The notes below the pieces were generated by a model. That model had not been told where the DNA came from. It made no database searches and saw only the letters and a program-made list of their open reading frames with translations. A program made the translations under genes and the position numbers. A stretch of 64,000 nucleotides of DNA from Candidatus Nanopelagicales bacterium (GTDB lineage: Bacteria; Actinomycetota; Actinomycetes; S36-B12; CAIYMF01). Positions 39,919 to 53,321 of the stretch are shown piece by piece. How positions within the stretch are numbered: position 1 is the stretch's first letter; each line of letters starts with the position of its first letter. The stretch is taken from the NCBI GenBank assembly GCA_017848795.1, contig JAFIHG010000034.1, positions 1-64,000 on the forward strand, read 5' to 3'.

Positions 39919-40947
39919 ATGCGATTGCTGGTACTCGGTGGTACGTCCTTCGTCGGTCCCGCGGTGATCGAGGCCGCGCTCGCGCGCGGCTGGGAGGTGA
40001 CCTGCGTGAACCGCGGACGGCACGGCGCGCCGCCCGAAGGGTGCACCGTGCTGCGGGGGGACCGTACCGACGAGGCGTTCCTCCGACAGGTCGGCGGCGA
40101 GCGGTACGACGCCGCAGTGGACACCTGGTCCGGTGCCCCGTACGTCGTCCGTGACACGGCGCGCGCGCTGCGGGAGGCCGTGGGCCACTGGGCGTACGTC
40201 TCGACCCGCTCGGTGTACGACGACCCGCCGGCCGGGGCCGATGAGTCCGCCCGCCTGGTGGACGCGGACCCGGACGCCGAGGCCAGCGCGTACCCGCAGG
40301 ACAAGCGCGGCGCCGAGCTGGCGTACGAGCGCGAGGTCGGCGCCGAGCGCGTCGTACACCTGCGTGCGGGGTTGATCCTGGGGCCGCGGGAGAACATCTA
40401 CCGCCTGCCGTGGTGGCTGCGCCGGGTCGCCGGCGGTGGGCCGTTCCTCGCGCCGGGTCCGCCCGACCTGCCGCTGCAGTACGTCGACGCCCGCGACCTC
40501 GCCGAGTTCGCGCTCGACTGCGTACGCGACGGACGTCACGGCCCGGTGGACACCGTGTCCCCGCCCGGACACACGACGACGCGCGAGCTGCTGCGCGCCT
40601 GCGTGGAGGCGACCGGATCGGACGCCTCGCCGGTCTGGGTCGACGCCCCCTGGCTGCTCGAGCGCGGCATCGAGCCGTGGACCGAGCTGCCCGTGTGGAT
40701 CCCGCGCGAGCACGAGAGCTACGCGATGCACAGTGGCGACACCGCGCGGGCGTACGCCTGGGGGCTGCGGTGTCGTCCGGTGCGGCTCACCGTCACCGAC
40801 ACCTGGGCCTGGCTGCAGGACGCGGCGGCCGGCCGCGTCCCCGAGGTTCCGCGCCGACCGGGCATCGGGCTGGACGAGGGCGACGAGGCGGCGCTGCTCG
40901 CGCAGTGGCGGACCGTCGCCCAAAGGGGGATCGCGTCGCCCGCATGA
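39919..40947 (+). CDS. NAD-dependent epimerase/dehydratase (SDR fold)
   Basis: 342-aa extended short-chain dehydrogenase-like protein. The nucleotide-binding motif MRLLVLGGTSFVGPAVIEAAL is GxxxFxG-like; WAYVSTRSVYD gives the Ser/Tyr region, with YPQDKRGAELA providing a YxxxK-like element (Y...DK). This pattern matches the actinobacterial group often annotated as NAD-dependent epimerases, related to RNA-binding CSP41-like SDRs. ATG at 39919 starts the first strand. Twenty-eight bases before the S9 peptidase gene. Substrate unknown. Confidence 0.83.
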   Translation: MRLLVLGGTSFVGPAVIEAALARGWEVTCVNRGRHGAPPEGCTVLRGDRTDEAFLRQVGGERYDAAVDTWSGAPYVVRDTARALREAVGHWAYVSTRSVYDDPPAGADESARLVDADPDAEASAYPQDKRGAELAYEREVGAERVVHLRAGLILGPRENIYRLPWWLRRVAGGGPFLAPGPPDLPLQYVDARDLAEFALDCVRDGRHGPVDTVSPPGHTTTRELLRACVEATGSDASPVWVDAPWLLERGIEPWTELPVWIPREHESYAMHSGDTARAYAWGLRCRPVRLTVTDTWAWLQDAAAGRVPEVPRRPGIGLDEGDEAALLAQWRTVAQRGIASPA

Positions 40948-40975
40948 GACACCGCGATGGGCGAGGATTGCGGAC

Positions 40976-42937
40976 GTGACGACCGCACCGTACGGATCGT
41001 GGGTATCGCCGATCACTGCCGCGGACCTCGCCCGCGGGGCGCACCCGGTCCAGGGCGGACGCTTCGTGGGCGACGAGCTCTGGTGGTCCGAACTGCGCAC
41101 CGACGAGGGCGGCCGCTACACCGTGCGGCGCCGCGCCGCGGACGGCAGCGAGACGACAGTGCTGCCCGCGCCCTGGAACGCCCGTACCCGTGTCCATGAG
41201 TACGGCGGCGGCGCCTGGGTGGTCACCGATGACAGCGTGCTGGTCTTCGCGAACTTCTCCGACCAGCGGCTCTACCGGGTCGATCCCGGGTCCGAACCGG
41301 TCGCCCTCACCCCGGAGCCGCAGCAGCCCGCCGCGCTGCGGTACGGCGACCTCACGCTCGTCGCCTCGCGTCCGGGCGAGGTCTGGTGCGTACGAGAGTC
41401 GCACGACGCCGCGAGCGGGCTTGCCCGCGACCTGGTCGCGGTGCCGCTGGACGGCTCGGCCGCACTGCAGCCCACCGCGGTGCGGTCCGTCGGCGCCGGC
41501 TCGCACTTCCTTGCCGCTGCAACCGTTTCCCCGGACGGGCGCCGCGTCGCCTGGATCGCCTGGGAGCACCCGCAGATGCCGTGGGACGGCACCGAGCTGC
41601 GCGTCGGCGAGCTCGGCGCGGACGGGACGGTCGCGACGTACCGCACTCTCGCCGGATCGACGACCGAGTCGGTACTGCAGCCGGAGTGGGCCGGCGACGA
41701 GCACCTGTACCTGGTCAGCGACCGCACCGGCTGGTGGAACCTCTACCGCAGCGACCTCGCAGGCGACCTCACCGCGCTGTGCCCGATGGACGCCGACTTC
41801 GGCGCACCGCTGTGGAACCTCGGCGCGCGCACGTACGGGATCCTGCCGGACGGCCGCCTGCTCACCATCCGCACCCGCGGTATCGACACGCTGGGCGTCC
41901 TGGACCCCACGACCGGGGAACTCACCGACCTCGACCTCGGCGACCTGCAGACGCTGCGCTGGGCCTCGCTCGACGACACCCGGGTGCTGCTGCGCAGCGG
42001 TGGCGCGCACTCGGTGACGGCGCTGCGCTCGGTCGACGTCACGACCGGCGAGACCGCGGTGCTGCGCCAGGACGCCGAGCACGAGCTGCCGAGCGGCTAC
42101 CTGCCGGCAGCCCGGCCGATGACCTTCCCCGGCCCGGGCGGCAGGGAGGTGCACGCGATCGTGTACCCGCCGCACAACCCGGACTTCCAGGCACCGCAAG
42201 GGGAGAGGCCGCCGTACGTCGCGTTCGTCCACGGCGGACCGACCGCGCACGTCTCGCCCGCCTCGCAGCCGCGGATCGCGTACTACACCAGCCGGGGCAT
42301 CGGGGTCGTCGACGTCAACTACGGCGGATCGAGCGGGTACGGCCGCAAGTACCGGGAACGGTTGCGCGGTCAGTGGGGCGTCGTCGACGTCGAGGACACG
42401 GTCGCGGTGCTCCGCGGGCTGGCCGATGCCGGGCTCGCGGACCAGGGGCGGCTCGCCATCGAGGGTGGCTCGGCCGGCGGCTGGACGGTGCTGGCGGCGC
42501 TCACCACGACCGAGGTATTCGCTTGCGGCGTCTCGTACTTCGGCGTCGCGGACGCGGTCGGGCTCGCCGAGGACACCCACGACTTCGAGTCGCGGTACCT
42601 CGACGGACTGATCGGCCCGCTCCCCGAAGCGCGCGTACTGTACGACGCCCGCGCGCCGCTGCACAACGTGGACGGCCTGTCGTGCCCCGTACTGCTCCTG
42701 CAGGGGCTCGACGACCCGATAGTCCCGCCCTCACAGGCCGAGAGCTTCCGCGACGCCCTGCTGCGTCAAGGGATCCCGCATTCCTACCGCGCGTACGAGG
42801 GCGAATCCCACGGTTTCCGCAAGGCCGAGACGGTCGTCGACGCCGCCGAGGCCGCGCTGTCGTTCTACGGCCAGGTGATGGGTTTCGACCCGCCCGGCAT
42901 CCCGCGGCTCACGCTCTGGCGCCCACCCGCCGATTGA
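40976..42937 (+). CDS. S9 prolyl-oligopeptidase family serine peptidase
   Basis: 653 aa. The N-terminal two thirds form a beta-propeller (WD40-like PD40 repeats such as VSPDGRRVAWIAWEHPQMPWDG). The C-terminal alpha/beta-hydrolase has FVHGGPTAHV, VDVNYGGSSGYG, the nucleophile in IEGGSAGGWTVLAAL, Asp in LLLQGLDDPIVP and His in YEGESHGFRK. No signal peptide is apparent, so cytosolic cleavage of short peptides is expected (dipeptidyl or acylaminoacyl type). GTG at 40976 follows GAGGATT at leaderless spacing. A 24-bp-arm palindrome follows the stop. Confidence 0.91.
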   Translation: MTTAPYGSWVSPITAADLARGAHPVQGGRFVGDELWWSELRTDEGGRYTVRRRAADGSETTVLPAPWNARTRVHEYGGGAWVVTDDSVLVFANFSDQRLYRVDPGSEPVALTPEPQQPAALRYGDLTLVASRPGEVWCVRESHDAASGLARDLVAVPLDGSAALQPTAVRSVGAGSHFLAAATVSPDGRRVAWIAWEHPQMPWDGTELRVGELGADGTVATYRTLAGSTTESVLQPEWAGDEHLYLVSDRTGWWNLYRSDLAGDLTALCPMDADFGAPLWNLGARTYGILPDGRLLTIRTRGIDTLGVLDPTTGELTDLDLGDLQTLRWASLDDTRVLLRSGGAHSVTALRSVDVTTGETAVLRQDAEHELPSGYLPAARPMTFPGPGGREVHAIVYPPHNPDFQAPQGERPPYVAFVHGGPTAHVSPASQPRIAYYTSRGIGVVDVNYGGSSGYGRKYRERLRGQWGVVDVEDTVAVLRGLADAGLADQGRLAIEGGSAGGWTVLAALTTTEVFACGVSYFGVADAVGLAEDTHDFESRYLDGLIGPLPEARVLYDARAPLHNVDGLSCPVLLLQGLDDPIVPPSQAESFRDALLRQGIPHSYRAYEGESHGFRKAETVVDAAEAALSFYGQVMGFDPPGIPRLTLWRPPAD

Positions 42938-42963
42938 TCATGGGATCCCACGCCGGGTGCAGT

Positions 42964-43022
42964 GTTGATCATGATGTTGTGGGTCTCTGATCCCGTTTGA
43001 GACCCACGACATCATGATCAAC
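42964..43022. terminator. Long palindrome between convergent S9 peptidase and leuA genes
   Basis: Arms 42964-42987 and 42999-43022 are complementary at 23 of 24 positions, beginning GTTGATCATGATGT, with an 11-base loop. Additional TGATCATG and CATGATC words flank it (42938-43050). Position between converging genes suggests a bidirectional terminator. It shares its end sequence with the palindrome at 27914-28003. Confidence 0.75.
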
Positions 43023-43073
43023 GGGTGGAAGGAGCCATGAGGTCATGATCGACCCGGGTCTCGGGCCGGGAAG

Positions 43074-47214
<4,141 letters not shown>

Positions 47215-47244
47215 CCGGGCCCCGCTCGCCGAGGGCGGGCCCGG
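47215..47244 (+). terminator. Hairpin after leuB
   Basis: CCGGGCCC pairs with GGGCCCGG across a 14-base loop that adds GC pairs. It begins immediately after the leuB TGA. No U tract follows. Confidence 0.5.
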
Positions 47245-47293
47245 TCAGGTCGCCGACCGCCCATACCCACCCCCGGAGAGGTACGTTCCCGTC

Positions 47294-48394
47294 ATGACCA
47301 GCACGATCAGCGCCGATCCGAACCCGAGCCCGCGCACCGACCCGCAGGTCGAGGCCATCCTGGCGGAACCTGGATTCGGTACCCACTTCACCGACCACAT
47401 GGTGACGATCACCTGGACGGCGGACCGGGGCTGGCACGACGCGCAGCTGGTGCCCTACGGCCCGATCCCGATGGACCCCGCCACGAACGTGCTGCACTAC
47501 GGGCAGGAGATCTTCGAGGGGCTCAAGGCCTATCGGCAGCCCGACGGCTCGACCGCGACGTTCCGACCCGACATGAACGCGCGCCGCTTCGCGCGTTCGG
47601 CGCGCCGGCTGGCGATGGCCGAGCTGCCCGAGGAGCTGTTCCTCGCCTCGATCGACGTGCTGCTCGCCCACGACGGCAGGTACGTGCCCGCCGACCGGGA
47701 GAAGTCGCTCTACCTGCGCCCGTTCATGCTCGCCACCGAGGTCGGCCTCGGGGTGCGCCCGGCCAACCGCTACCTGTACGCCCTGATCGCCTCACCGGCG
47801 GGGGCGTACTTCCCGCGCGGGGTCACGCCGGTCACCGTGTGGCTGTCGGAGGAGTACGTCCGGGCGGTCCCCGGCGGCACCGGTGAGGCGAAGTGCGGCG
47901 GCAACTACGCGGCCTCGCTGCGGGCCCAGCTCGAGGCGTCCGGGCAGGGCTGCGACCAGGTCGTGTGGCTCGACGGCGTGGAGCGGCGCTGGGTCGAGGA
48001 GATGGGCGGGATGAACCTGTGCTTCGTGTTCGGGTCCGGACCCGACGCGCGGTTGGTCACCCCCGAGCTCAGCGGTGCGCTGCTGCCGGGAGTGACCCGC
48101 GACTCGCTGCTGGTGCTCGCCAAGGACCTCGGCTACGCCGCGGAGGAGGGCCGGATCAGCGTCGAGGACTGGCGCGACGCCAGTGCCTCCGGCGAGCTGA
48201 CCGAGGTGTTCGCCTGCGGCACCGCCGCCGTGATCACGCCGGTCGGTGCGGTGAAGTCGGCCCACGGCGAGTGGACGATCGGCGACGGCAGCACCGGTCC
48301 GGTCACCCAGCAGCTGCGCGACGCGCTGCTCGACATCCAGACCGGGGTGGCCCCGGACCCGCACGGGTGGATGCGCCCGACCGTGGCGGGCTGA
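47294..48394 (+). CDS. ilvE: Branched-chain amino acid aminotransferase
   Basis: 366-aa class IV PLP aminotransferase performing the last step of Ile, Val and Leu synthesis. [16 protein letters not shown] and [11 protein letters not shown] are family motifs; the PLP lysine is in [15 protein letters not shown], and [12 protein letters not shown] precedes ITPVGAV near the end. ATG at 47294 is six bases after TACGTT, and GGAGAGG lies a little further upstream, so both leaderless and Shine-Dalgarno starts are possible. It follows leuB but probably has its own promoter. Confidence 0.95.
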   Translation: MTSTISADPNPSPRTDPQVEAILAEPGFGTHFTDHMVTITWTADRGWHDAQLVPYGPIPMDPATNVLHYGQEIFEGLKAYRQPDGSTATFRPDMNARRFARSARRLAMAELPEELFLASIDVLLAHDGRYVPADREKSLYLRPFMLATEVGLGVRPANRYLYALIASPAGAYFPRGVTPVTVWLSEEYVRAVPGGTGEAKCGGNYAASLRAQLEASGQGCDQVVWLDGVERRWVEEMGGMNLCFVFGSGPDARLVTPELSGALLPGVTRDSLLVLAKDLGYAAEEGRISVEDWRDASASGELTEVFACGTAAVITPVGAVKSAHGEWTIGDGSTGPVTQQLRDALLDIQTGVAPDPHGWMRPTVAG

Positions 48395-48404
48395 GCCGGC
48401 TCGT

Positions 48405-49586
48405 TCAGTCCTGCTCGGGCGCCGGTGGCGCGTCCACCGGGTCCGGGTCGGCAGGCGGTGGGGGCGGAGCCTCGGACACCGGCGGCTGCGGCGCACGCGG
48501 CGAGCGGGTGCGCTGCGGAGGCGGCGGCGGCACCGGTTCCCGGGTGCGCTGCGGCGTCGTGGGCCGGCTCACCGGTGCGGTCGTCCGGGTCGGTGCGGTG
48601 CTCGCCGTGCGGTAGGAGCTCGCACTGGTCGCGGCGGTCGTGCTGGTGCTGCCCCCGACGAAGAACGCACTGTCGGGCAGGTACTGCCGCTCGGCCCGCG
48701 GCGCGTCGGGGTCGAGCGGCGAGCAGTCGGTGGCGGCGCGGGCGAAGGCCTTGGCGCGGGCCTGGGCGCCCTCCTCGATCGGGTGCACCCCGTCGCCGGC
48801 GAGCCACTCCGGATGCTTGGCCGTCATCGCCGCCCAGTCGACCAGGTGCAGGTTCGGGTACGTGCGTGCCAGCTCCCGCAGCACCGCGTTGAGATCCGCC
48901 GCCGGGTCGACGGTCATCCCGTTGACCTCGGCCGGCCGGTCCACCGTCGTCCAGACAACGCAGCGCTTGGGGCCGAGCAGGTCGAGCACGGCGGTGGCCT
49001 GAGCGCGGAAGTCGGCCGCGTACCAGTCGTTCGTACCGGCACTCACCAGCACGACGCGGGGGATCGGTTGCCGGTCGGTCTTGCGCTGCTCGAGTGCGCG
49101 CAGCGCCCAGTCGGTGCCGGAGCCGACCTCGGCGACGTACGACACGTAACGGTCGGGCAGCAGGTCGGCGAGCCACGGGTACACGATCAGCGCCAACGAG
49201 TCGCCGAGCACCATGGTGTCCGACCCCGGGGGCAGCGCGGCAGGCGTGCCCGGGACGAGCTGCGGGACCGTGTCGTGCAGCGGGCCCGACGGGGTCGGGC
49301 TGGCAGACGGTGGCGTGCGGGCCGCCGCGGGTGCCTGCCGCGAGACCAGGTACGTCGCGGCCCCGCCGCCGGCCACCAGCACGGTCGCGGCGACGACCAA
49401 CCACACGTGGCGGCGCCGGGAACGCGGCGCCCGCGGCAGGACCGTGCCGTCGGCTCCGGGCAAGGGTCGGTCCGCGGTGGCCGGCTCTTCGACGGCGGGG
49501 CGCAGCACCGGCTGCGGTGCGGTGTCCGCGAGGTCGGCGTCGTCGCTCGGGGTGCGGCCCGCGGCGCCGTCGGGATGGCCGGTCAC
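48405..49586 (-). CDS. Membrane-anchored SGNH/GDSL-type hydrolase
   Basis: 393 aa. Order: a cytoplasmic tail of about 60 residues, one transmembrane helix (HVWLVVAATVLVAGGGAATYL), a Pro/Ser/Thr linker, an SGNH-like domain (about 120-290) with block I MVLGDSLALIV (Ser), block III-like LVSAGTNDWYAADF and block V GDGVHPIEEGA (Asp-x-Val-His), and a long Pro/Thr/Arg-rich disordered tail. Likely faces the cell wall; similar topologies occur in actinobacterial acyltransferase-associated or wall-modifying hydrolases. GTG at 49586 lies six bases after TAACCT, so it is probably leaderless. Substrate unknown. Confidence 0.8.
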   Translation of the reverse strand: MTGHPDGAAGRTPSDDADLADTAPQPVLRPAVEEPATADRPLPGADGTVLPRAPRSRRRHVWLVVAATVLVAGGGAATYLVSRQAPAAARTPPSASPTPSGPLHDTVPQLVPGTPAALPPGSDTMVLGDSLALIVYPWLADLLPDRYVSYVAEVGSGTDWALRALEQRKTDRQPIPRVVLVSAGTNDWYAADFRAQATAVLDLLGPKRCVVWTTVDRPAEVNGMTVDPAADLNAVLRELARTYPNLHLVDWAAMTAKHPEWLAGDGVHPIEEGAQARAKAFARAATDCSPLDPDAPRAERQYLPDSAFFVGGSTSTTAATSASSYRTASTAPTRTTAPVSRPTTPQRTREPVPPPPPQRTRSPRAPQPPVSEAPPPPPADPDPVDAPPAPEQD

Positions 49587-49697
49587 CGGGCTAGGTTACG
49601 AGGCGGCGAGCACGCCCGGCGAACCGCGCCCGCGCCCGGAGGGTCGGATCGTGAGACGCACGGTGCCGAACCGCGAACGGCGTGCCACAATGCCCGC

Positions 49698-49724
49698 GTG
49701 CACGACCTCGTCATCATTACCTAG
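49698..49724 (+). CDS. cimA leader peptide
   Basis: GTG-initiated 8-residue ORF reading MHDLVIIT then TAG: five of its seven later residues include Leu, Val, Ile, Ile, Thr, i.e. the branched-chain products and the alternative isoleucine precursor. CACAAT (49686-49691) lies six bases before the GTG. An intrinsic terminator with six Ts begins 31 bases after its stop, and cimA starts 31 bases after the terminator. The very short length makes it easy to miss, but the composition and position fit attenuation well. Confidence 0.75.
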   Translation: MHDLVIIT

Positions 49725-49754
49725 CGCGTCGCGGCCACCGGCCCTGACGCGCCT

Positions 49755-49784
49755 CCTCTCGCACCCCCGTGCGGGAGGTTTTTT
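49755..49784 (+). terminator. cimA attenuator (intrinsic terminator)
   Basis: CCTCTCGCAC (49755-49764) pairs with GTGCGGGAGG (49769-49778), with one U-G wobble and a four-base loop, followed by TTTTTT. It is the clearest rho-independent terminator in the window and sits in the 5' leader of cimA. Confidence 0.85.
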
Positions 49785-49814
49785 GTTGCCCGCTCCCGAT
49801 CGACAGGACCATCG

Positions 49815-51401
49815 ATGAGCCGCCCGGACGACGCCTTCCACGTCTACGACACGACGCTGCGCGACGGAGCCCAGCGCGAGGGCATCTCGTACTCGCTGTC
49901 CGACAAGCTCGCGGTCGCGCGGCTGCTCGACGAGCTCGGCGTCGGTTTCATCGAGGGCGGCTGGCCGGGGGCGCTCCCGAAGGACACTGCGTTCTTCGAG
50001 CGGGCGCGCGCCGAGCTCGACCTCGAACACGCCCAGCTGGTCGCGTTCGGCTCGACGCGCAAGGCGGGGACGGCCGTCGAGAAGGACGGCCAGGTACGCG
50101 CCCTGCTCGACTCGCAGGCGCCGGTGGTGTGCCTCGTCGCCAAGTCCGACGTGCGGCACGTGGACCTCGCGTTGCGCACCACGGCGGACGAGAACCTCGC
50201 GATGGTGCGCGACACCGTCGCGTACCTGGTCGGGGAGGGCCGGCGGGTGTTCGTCGACTGCGAGCACTTCTTCGACGGCTTCACCCACGACCGCGACTAC
50301 GGCGTACGCCTGCTGACCACGGCCTTCGAGGCCGGGGCGTCGGTCGGCGTGCTCTGCGACACCAACGGCGGGATGCTCCCGCTGCGCGTGCACGAGATCG
50401 TCTCCGAGGTCGCCGCCCGGTCCGGGGTGCGGCTCGGCATCCACTGCCAGGACGACACCGGCTGCGCGGTCGCCAACACCCTCGCCGCGGTGGAGGCGGG
50501 CGCGACGCACGTGCAGTGCACGGCGAACGGGTACGGCGAGCGGACGGGCAACGCCGACCTGTTCGCCGTGGTCGGCAACCTCGAGACCAAGCTCGACCGC
50601 CGGGTGCTCCCGGAGGGGAAGCTGCGCGAGCTGGTACGGGTGTCGCACGCGCTCGCCGAGCTCGCCAACCTCCCGCCGGACACCCACCAGCCGTACGTGG
50701 GCGTGTCGGCGTTCGCGCACAAGGCGGGGCTGCACGCGAGCGCGATGAAGGTCGACCCCGCGCTCTACAACCACATGGATCCCACCCTCGTGGGCAACGA
50801 CACGCGGGTGCTCGTCACCGAGATGGCCGGACGGGCGAGCGTGGAGCTCAAGGGCCGCGAGCTCGGGTACGACCTGTCCGGCGACCCGCAGGGCCTCTCC
50901 GCGCTGGTCGAGAAGGTCAAGTCGCTGGAGGCGCGCGGCTGGTCCTTCGAGGCGGCCGACGCCTCCTTCGAGCTGTTGCTGCGCGAGCAGGTCGGCAACG
51001 TGCACCGGCGCCAGTTCGAGGTGGAGTCCTGGCGCACCATCGTCGAGCAGCGTCCGGACGGGTCGGTCGTGAGCGAGGCGACCGTCAAGGTCCACGCCGG
51101 CGGCGAGCGCATCATCGCCACCGGCGAGGGCAACGGTCCGGTCAACGCGCTCGACAACGCGCTGCGCCAGGCGGTGGCGCGGATCTACCCCGAGATCGAC
51201 AAGCTCGAGCTGTCGGACTACAAGGTGCGGATCCTCGACGGCAAGGGCGGCACCGACGCCGTCACCCGGGTGCTGATCGAGACCAGCGACGGCCAGGCGC
51301 GCTGGGACACCGTCGGGGTGCACGGCAACGTCATCGCCGCGTCCTGGCTCGCCCTCGAGGACGCCCTCACCTACGGGTTGCTGCGCGCCGACCGGGAGTG
51401 A
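49815..51401 (+). CDS. cimA: (R)-citramalate synthase
   Basis: 528-aa LeuA-superfamily enzyme condensing pyruvate with acetyl-CoA, a threonine-independent route to 2-oxobutyrate for isoleucine. VYDTTLRDGAQREGISYSL, FIEGGWPGALPKD, VLCDTNGGMLPLRV, GIHCQDDTGCAVANTLAA and GYGERTGNADL match the CimA/AksA-like subgroup rather than LeuA; the C-terminal regulatory domain starts near residue 400. The leader peptide and attenuator upstream link it to branched-chain amino acid supply. Some annotations call this subgroup 2-isopropylmalate/citramalate synthase, so activity is inferred from subfamily resemblance. Confidence 0.87.
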   Translation: MSRPDDAFHVYDTTLRDGAQREGISYSLSDKLAVARLLDELGVGFIEGGWPGALPKDTAFFERARAELDLEHAQLVAFGSTRKAGTAVEKDGQVRALLDSQAPVVCLVAKSDVRHVDLALRTTADENLAMVRDTVAYLVGEGRRVFVDCEHFFDGFTHDRDYGVRLLTTAFEAGASVGVLCDTNGGMLPLRVHEIVSEVAARSGVRLGIHCQDDTGCAVANTLAAVEAGATHVQCTANGYGERTGNADLFAVVGNLETKLDRRVLPEGKLRELVRVSHALAELANLPPDTHQPYVGVSAFAHKAGLHASAMKVDPALYNHMDPTLVGNDTRVLVTEMAGRASVELKGRELGYDLSGDPQGLSALVEKVKSLEARGWSFEAADASFELLLREQVGNVHRRQFEVESWRTIVEQRPDGSVVSEATVKVHAGGERIIATGEGNGPVNALDNALRQAVARIYPEIDKLELSDYKVRILDGKGGTDAVTRVLIETSDGQARWDTVGVHGNVIAASWLALEDALTYGLLRADRE

Positions 51402-51458
51402 ACGCCGGCCCGACGGAACCGGGAACGCACCACGAGCACGGCCGGGAAGGGCCGGGGA

Positions 51459-52430
51459 TCACCACGTCCTGGCGCCGTCGGGCCGGCAGGGCTGGTAGCG
51501 GTAACCGCGGTGGTGCGGGCCGACCAGGTCCAGGTCGCGGCGTACGGCGTTCATCCGGTTCCGGTTCGCGTACCGGCAGTCCGGGTCGCGGGCGTACTCC
51601 ACGTCGAACACCGCCTTGCCGGCGCGTACGAACGTCCTCACGAGCTTTCCGCATTCGTCGTACTGGAAGCACTCCTCGGCGAGTGCCCAGTCGTGGTACG
51701 GCTCGAGCGCCTTCGCCTCGCCGGTGTTGCCCTTGAGCCCCACCGACAGCCCGTACCGGTGCGCCATCCGCGCGATCATCCGCGTGTAGCGGTGGTTCTG
51801 CTTCTTGCTGATGGGGAATCCGGGGTTGTTGTCCCAGACCTCGGTCTCGTCCGGCTCGACCGCGTCGAAACCCTTGCGGACGCACCAGTCCTTGATGCGG
51901 TGCTTCATGATCGGGCGCAGCAGGTCCCGCTGCCGCACATCGAGCCACCAGGAGTCGTCCCAGCCGACGTCCTTGTTCCCCCACAGCCGGGCGTGGGGAT
52001 TGCCGGTGCGCGCACGCAGTTTGCGCTGTGCCTTGGCGAACCGGTGGGTGTCGCCGCGGTAGCCCTCGTACACGCCCACGTCGATGTAGCAGATCGCGAT
52101 CACCTGCTTGCCATGTGCGGCACCCCACTTCCGCAGCCGGCGCAGGTCGGCTTTGCGCGTCGTCTCGCCGTCGACGTCGTACACGTAGACATCGGGGCGC
52201 AGGTCCCGCGGAACGCGGAAGCGCCCGGAGAGCTGCCAGTGCCAGCTGATCGGCGTACCGGGTGTGGGGCGCCACCACCGGCCCGCGGCGGTCGTGGTGC
52301 CGAGCATGGCGGGCCGTACCGCGGCGGGCGTCGCCGTCCCGCCGGCGTCCGCAGGCTGGGCCGCGTCGCTCGGCGCGGCGAGCGAGCCGGCGAGCAGCAC
52401 GGTCACGAGTACGCCGAGGATCCTGCGCAC
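51459..52430 (-). CDS. Secreted GH114-like (endo-alpha-1,4-polygalactosaminidase type) protein
   Basis: 323 aa. Signal peptide (RRILGVLVTVLLAGSLAAPSDA) followed by a TIM-barrel of the TM1410/GH114 type: ISWHWQLSG, YVYDVDGE, AICYIDVGVYEGY, DVRQRDLLRPIMKHRI, GFDAVEPDETEVWDN (acidic catalytic region) and SVGLKGNTGEAK. Proteins of this fold cleave galactosaminogalactan-like glycans, though many members are uncharacterised. GTG at 52430 begins the signal peptide. It is divergent from the fumarylacetoacetase-family gene. The acidic pair in EPDETE suggests an active enzyme. Confidence 0.8.
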   Translation of the reverse strand: MRRILGVLVTVLLAGSLAAPSDAAQPADAGGTATPAAVRPAMLGTTTAAGRWWRPTPGTPISWHWQLSGRFRVPRDLRPDVYVYDVDGETTRKADLRRLRKWGAAHGKQVIAICYIDVGVYEGYRGDTHRFAKAQRKLRARTGNPHARLWGNKDVGWDDSWWLDVRQRDLLRPIMKHRIKDWCVRKGFDAVEPDETEVWDNNPGFPISKKQNHRYTRMIARMAHRYGLSVGLKGNTGEAKALEPYHDWALAEECFQYDECGKLVRTFVRAGKAVFDVEYARDPDCRYANRNRMNAVRRDLDLVGPHHRGYRYQPCRPDGARTW

Positions 52431-52517
52431 CGGGGTATTCCAGCACGCGCGCCGCGGTCCATGGGGGATCACGAGCGACCTCCGAGCGCCGACGCGGGGC
52501 GTCGGTAGGCTGCCGGG

Positions 52518-53321
52518 GTGAAGATCGCCCGTTACACCGTCGGGGGGCAGGTCGGGTACGGCGTCGTCGAGGAGCTCGGCCCGGACGGCGAGCCGACCGA
52601 CCAGACCTACCTCGCCGCGCTCGCGAGCCACCCGTTCGGTGAGCTCGCGACGACCGGCATCCGCCACCCGTACGCCGACGTGCGGCTGCTCGCGCCGGTC
52701 CTGCCGAGCAAGATCATCGCGATCGGCAAGAACTACGCCGACCACGCGGCCGAGATGGGTGGGGAGGTGCCCGCGCAGCCGATCGTCTTCCTCAAGCCCT
52801 CGACAGCGGTGGTCGGACCGCGGGACCGGATCGCACGGCCGCGGCAGAGCTCCCGCGTCGAGCACGAGGCGGAGCTGGCTGTGGTGATCGGCGCGCTCGC
52901 GACCGACGTCCCGGCGGAACGCGCCGGGTCGGTGATCCTCGGCGCGACCGTCGCCAACGACGTCACCGCCCGCGACCTGCAGCGCAGCGACGGACAGTGG
53001 GGCCGGGCCAAGGGGTTCGACACCTTCTGCCCGGTGGGTCCATGGGTGGAGACCGGGCTCGACCTCGCCGACCCGGCGACCGACCTCGAGGTGACCTGCA
53101 CGGTCAACGGCGAGGTGCGTCAGTCCGGACGTACGAGCGACCTGACCTTCGGTGTCGCGTGGCTGGTCGAGTACCTCAGCAGCGTGATGACGCTGCTGCC
53201 TGGCGACCTGATCCTGACCGGGACGCCGGCGGGCGTCGGGCCGCTCGTCGCGGGCGACACCGTCAGCTGCGCGGTCGAGGGCGTGGGCCGGCTCACCAAC
53301 GGGGTGGTCGACCGTGGCTGA
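52518..53321 (+). CDS. Fumarylacetoacetate hydrolase family protein
   Basis: 267 aa. FAH C-terminal fold: [32 protein letters not shown], the metal-binding [12 protein letters not shown] (Glu-x-Glu) and [13 protein letters not shown] (Asp), [11 protein letters not shown] and [11 protein letters not shown]. Members hydrolyse or decarboxylate acylpyruvates, oxaloacetate or homoprotocatechuate products; the substrate is not determined. GTG lies six bases after TAGGCT, a leaderless start. It overlaps gltX by eight bases; the same pair (Rv2993c-gltX) occurs in M. tuberculosis. Confidence 0.9.
   Translation: MKIARYTVGGQVGYGVVEELGPDGEPTDQTYLAALASHPFGELATTGIRHPYADVRLLAPVLPSKIIAIGKNYADHAAEMGGEVPAQPIVFLKPSTAVVGPRDRIARPRQSSRVEHEAELAVVIGALATDVPAERAGSVILGATVANDVTARDLQRSDGQWGRAKGFDTFCPVGPWVETGLDLADPATDLEVTCTVNGEVRQSGRTSDLTFGVAWLVEYLSSVMTLLPGDLILTGTPAGVGPLVAGDTVSCAVEGVGRLTNGVVDRG

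Noticed and set aside
49596-51323. 575-codon minus-strand open frame opposite cimA
   Set aside because: Antisense to an unambiguous citramalate synthase; long open antisense frames are routine at this G+C content.
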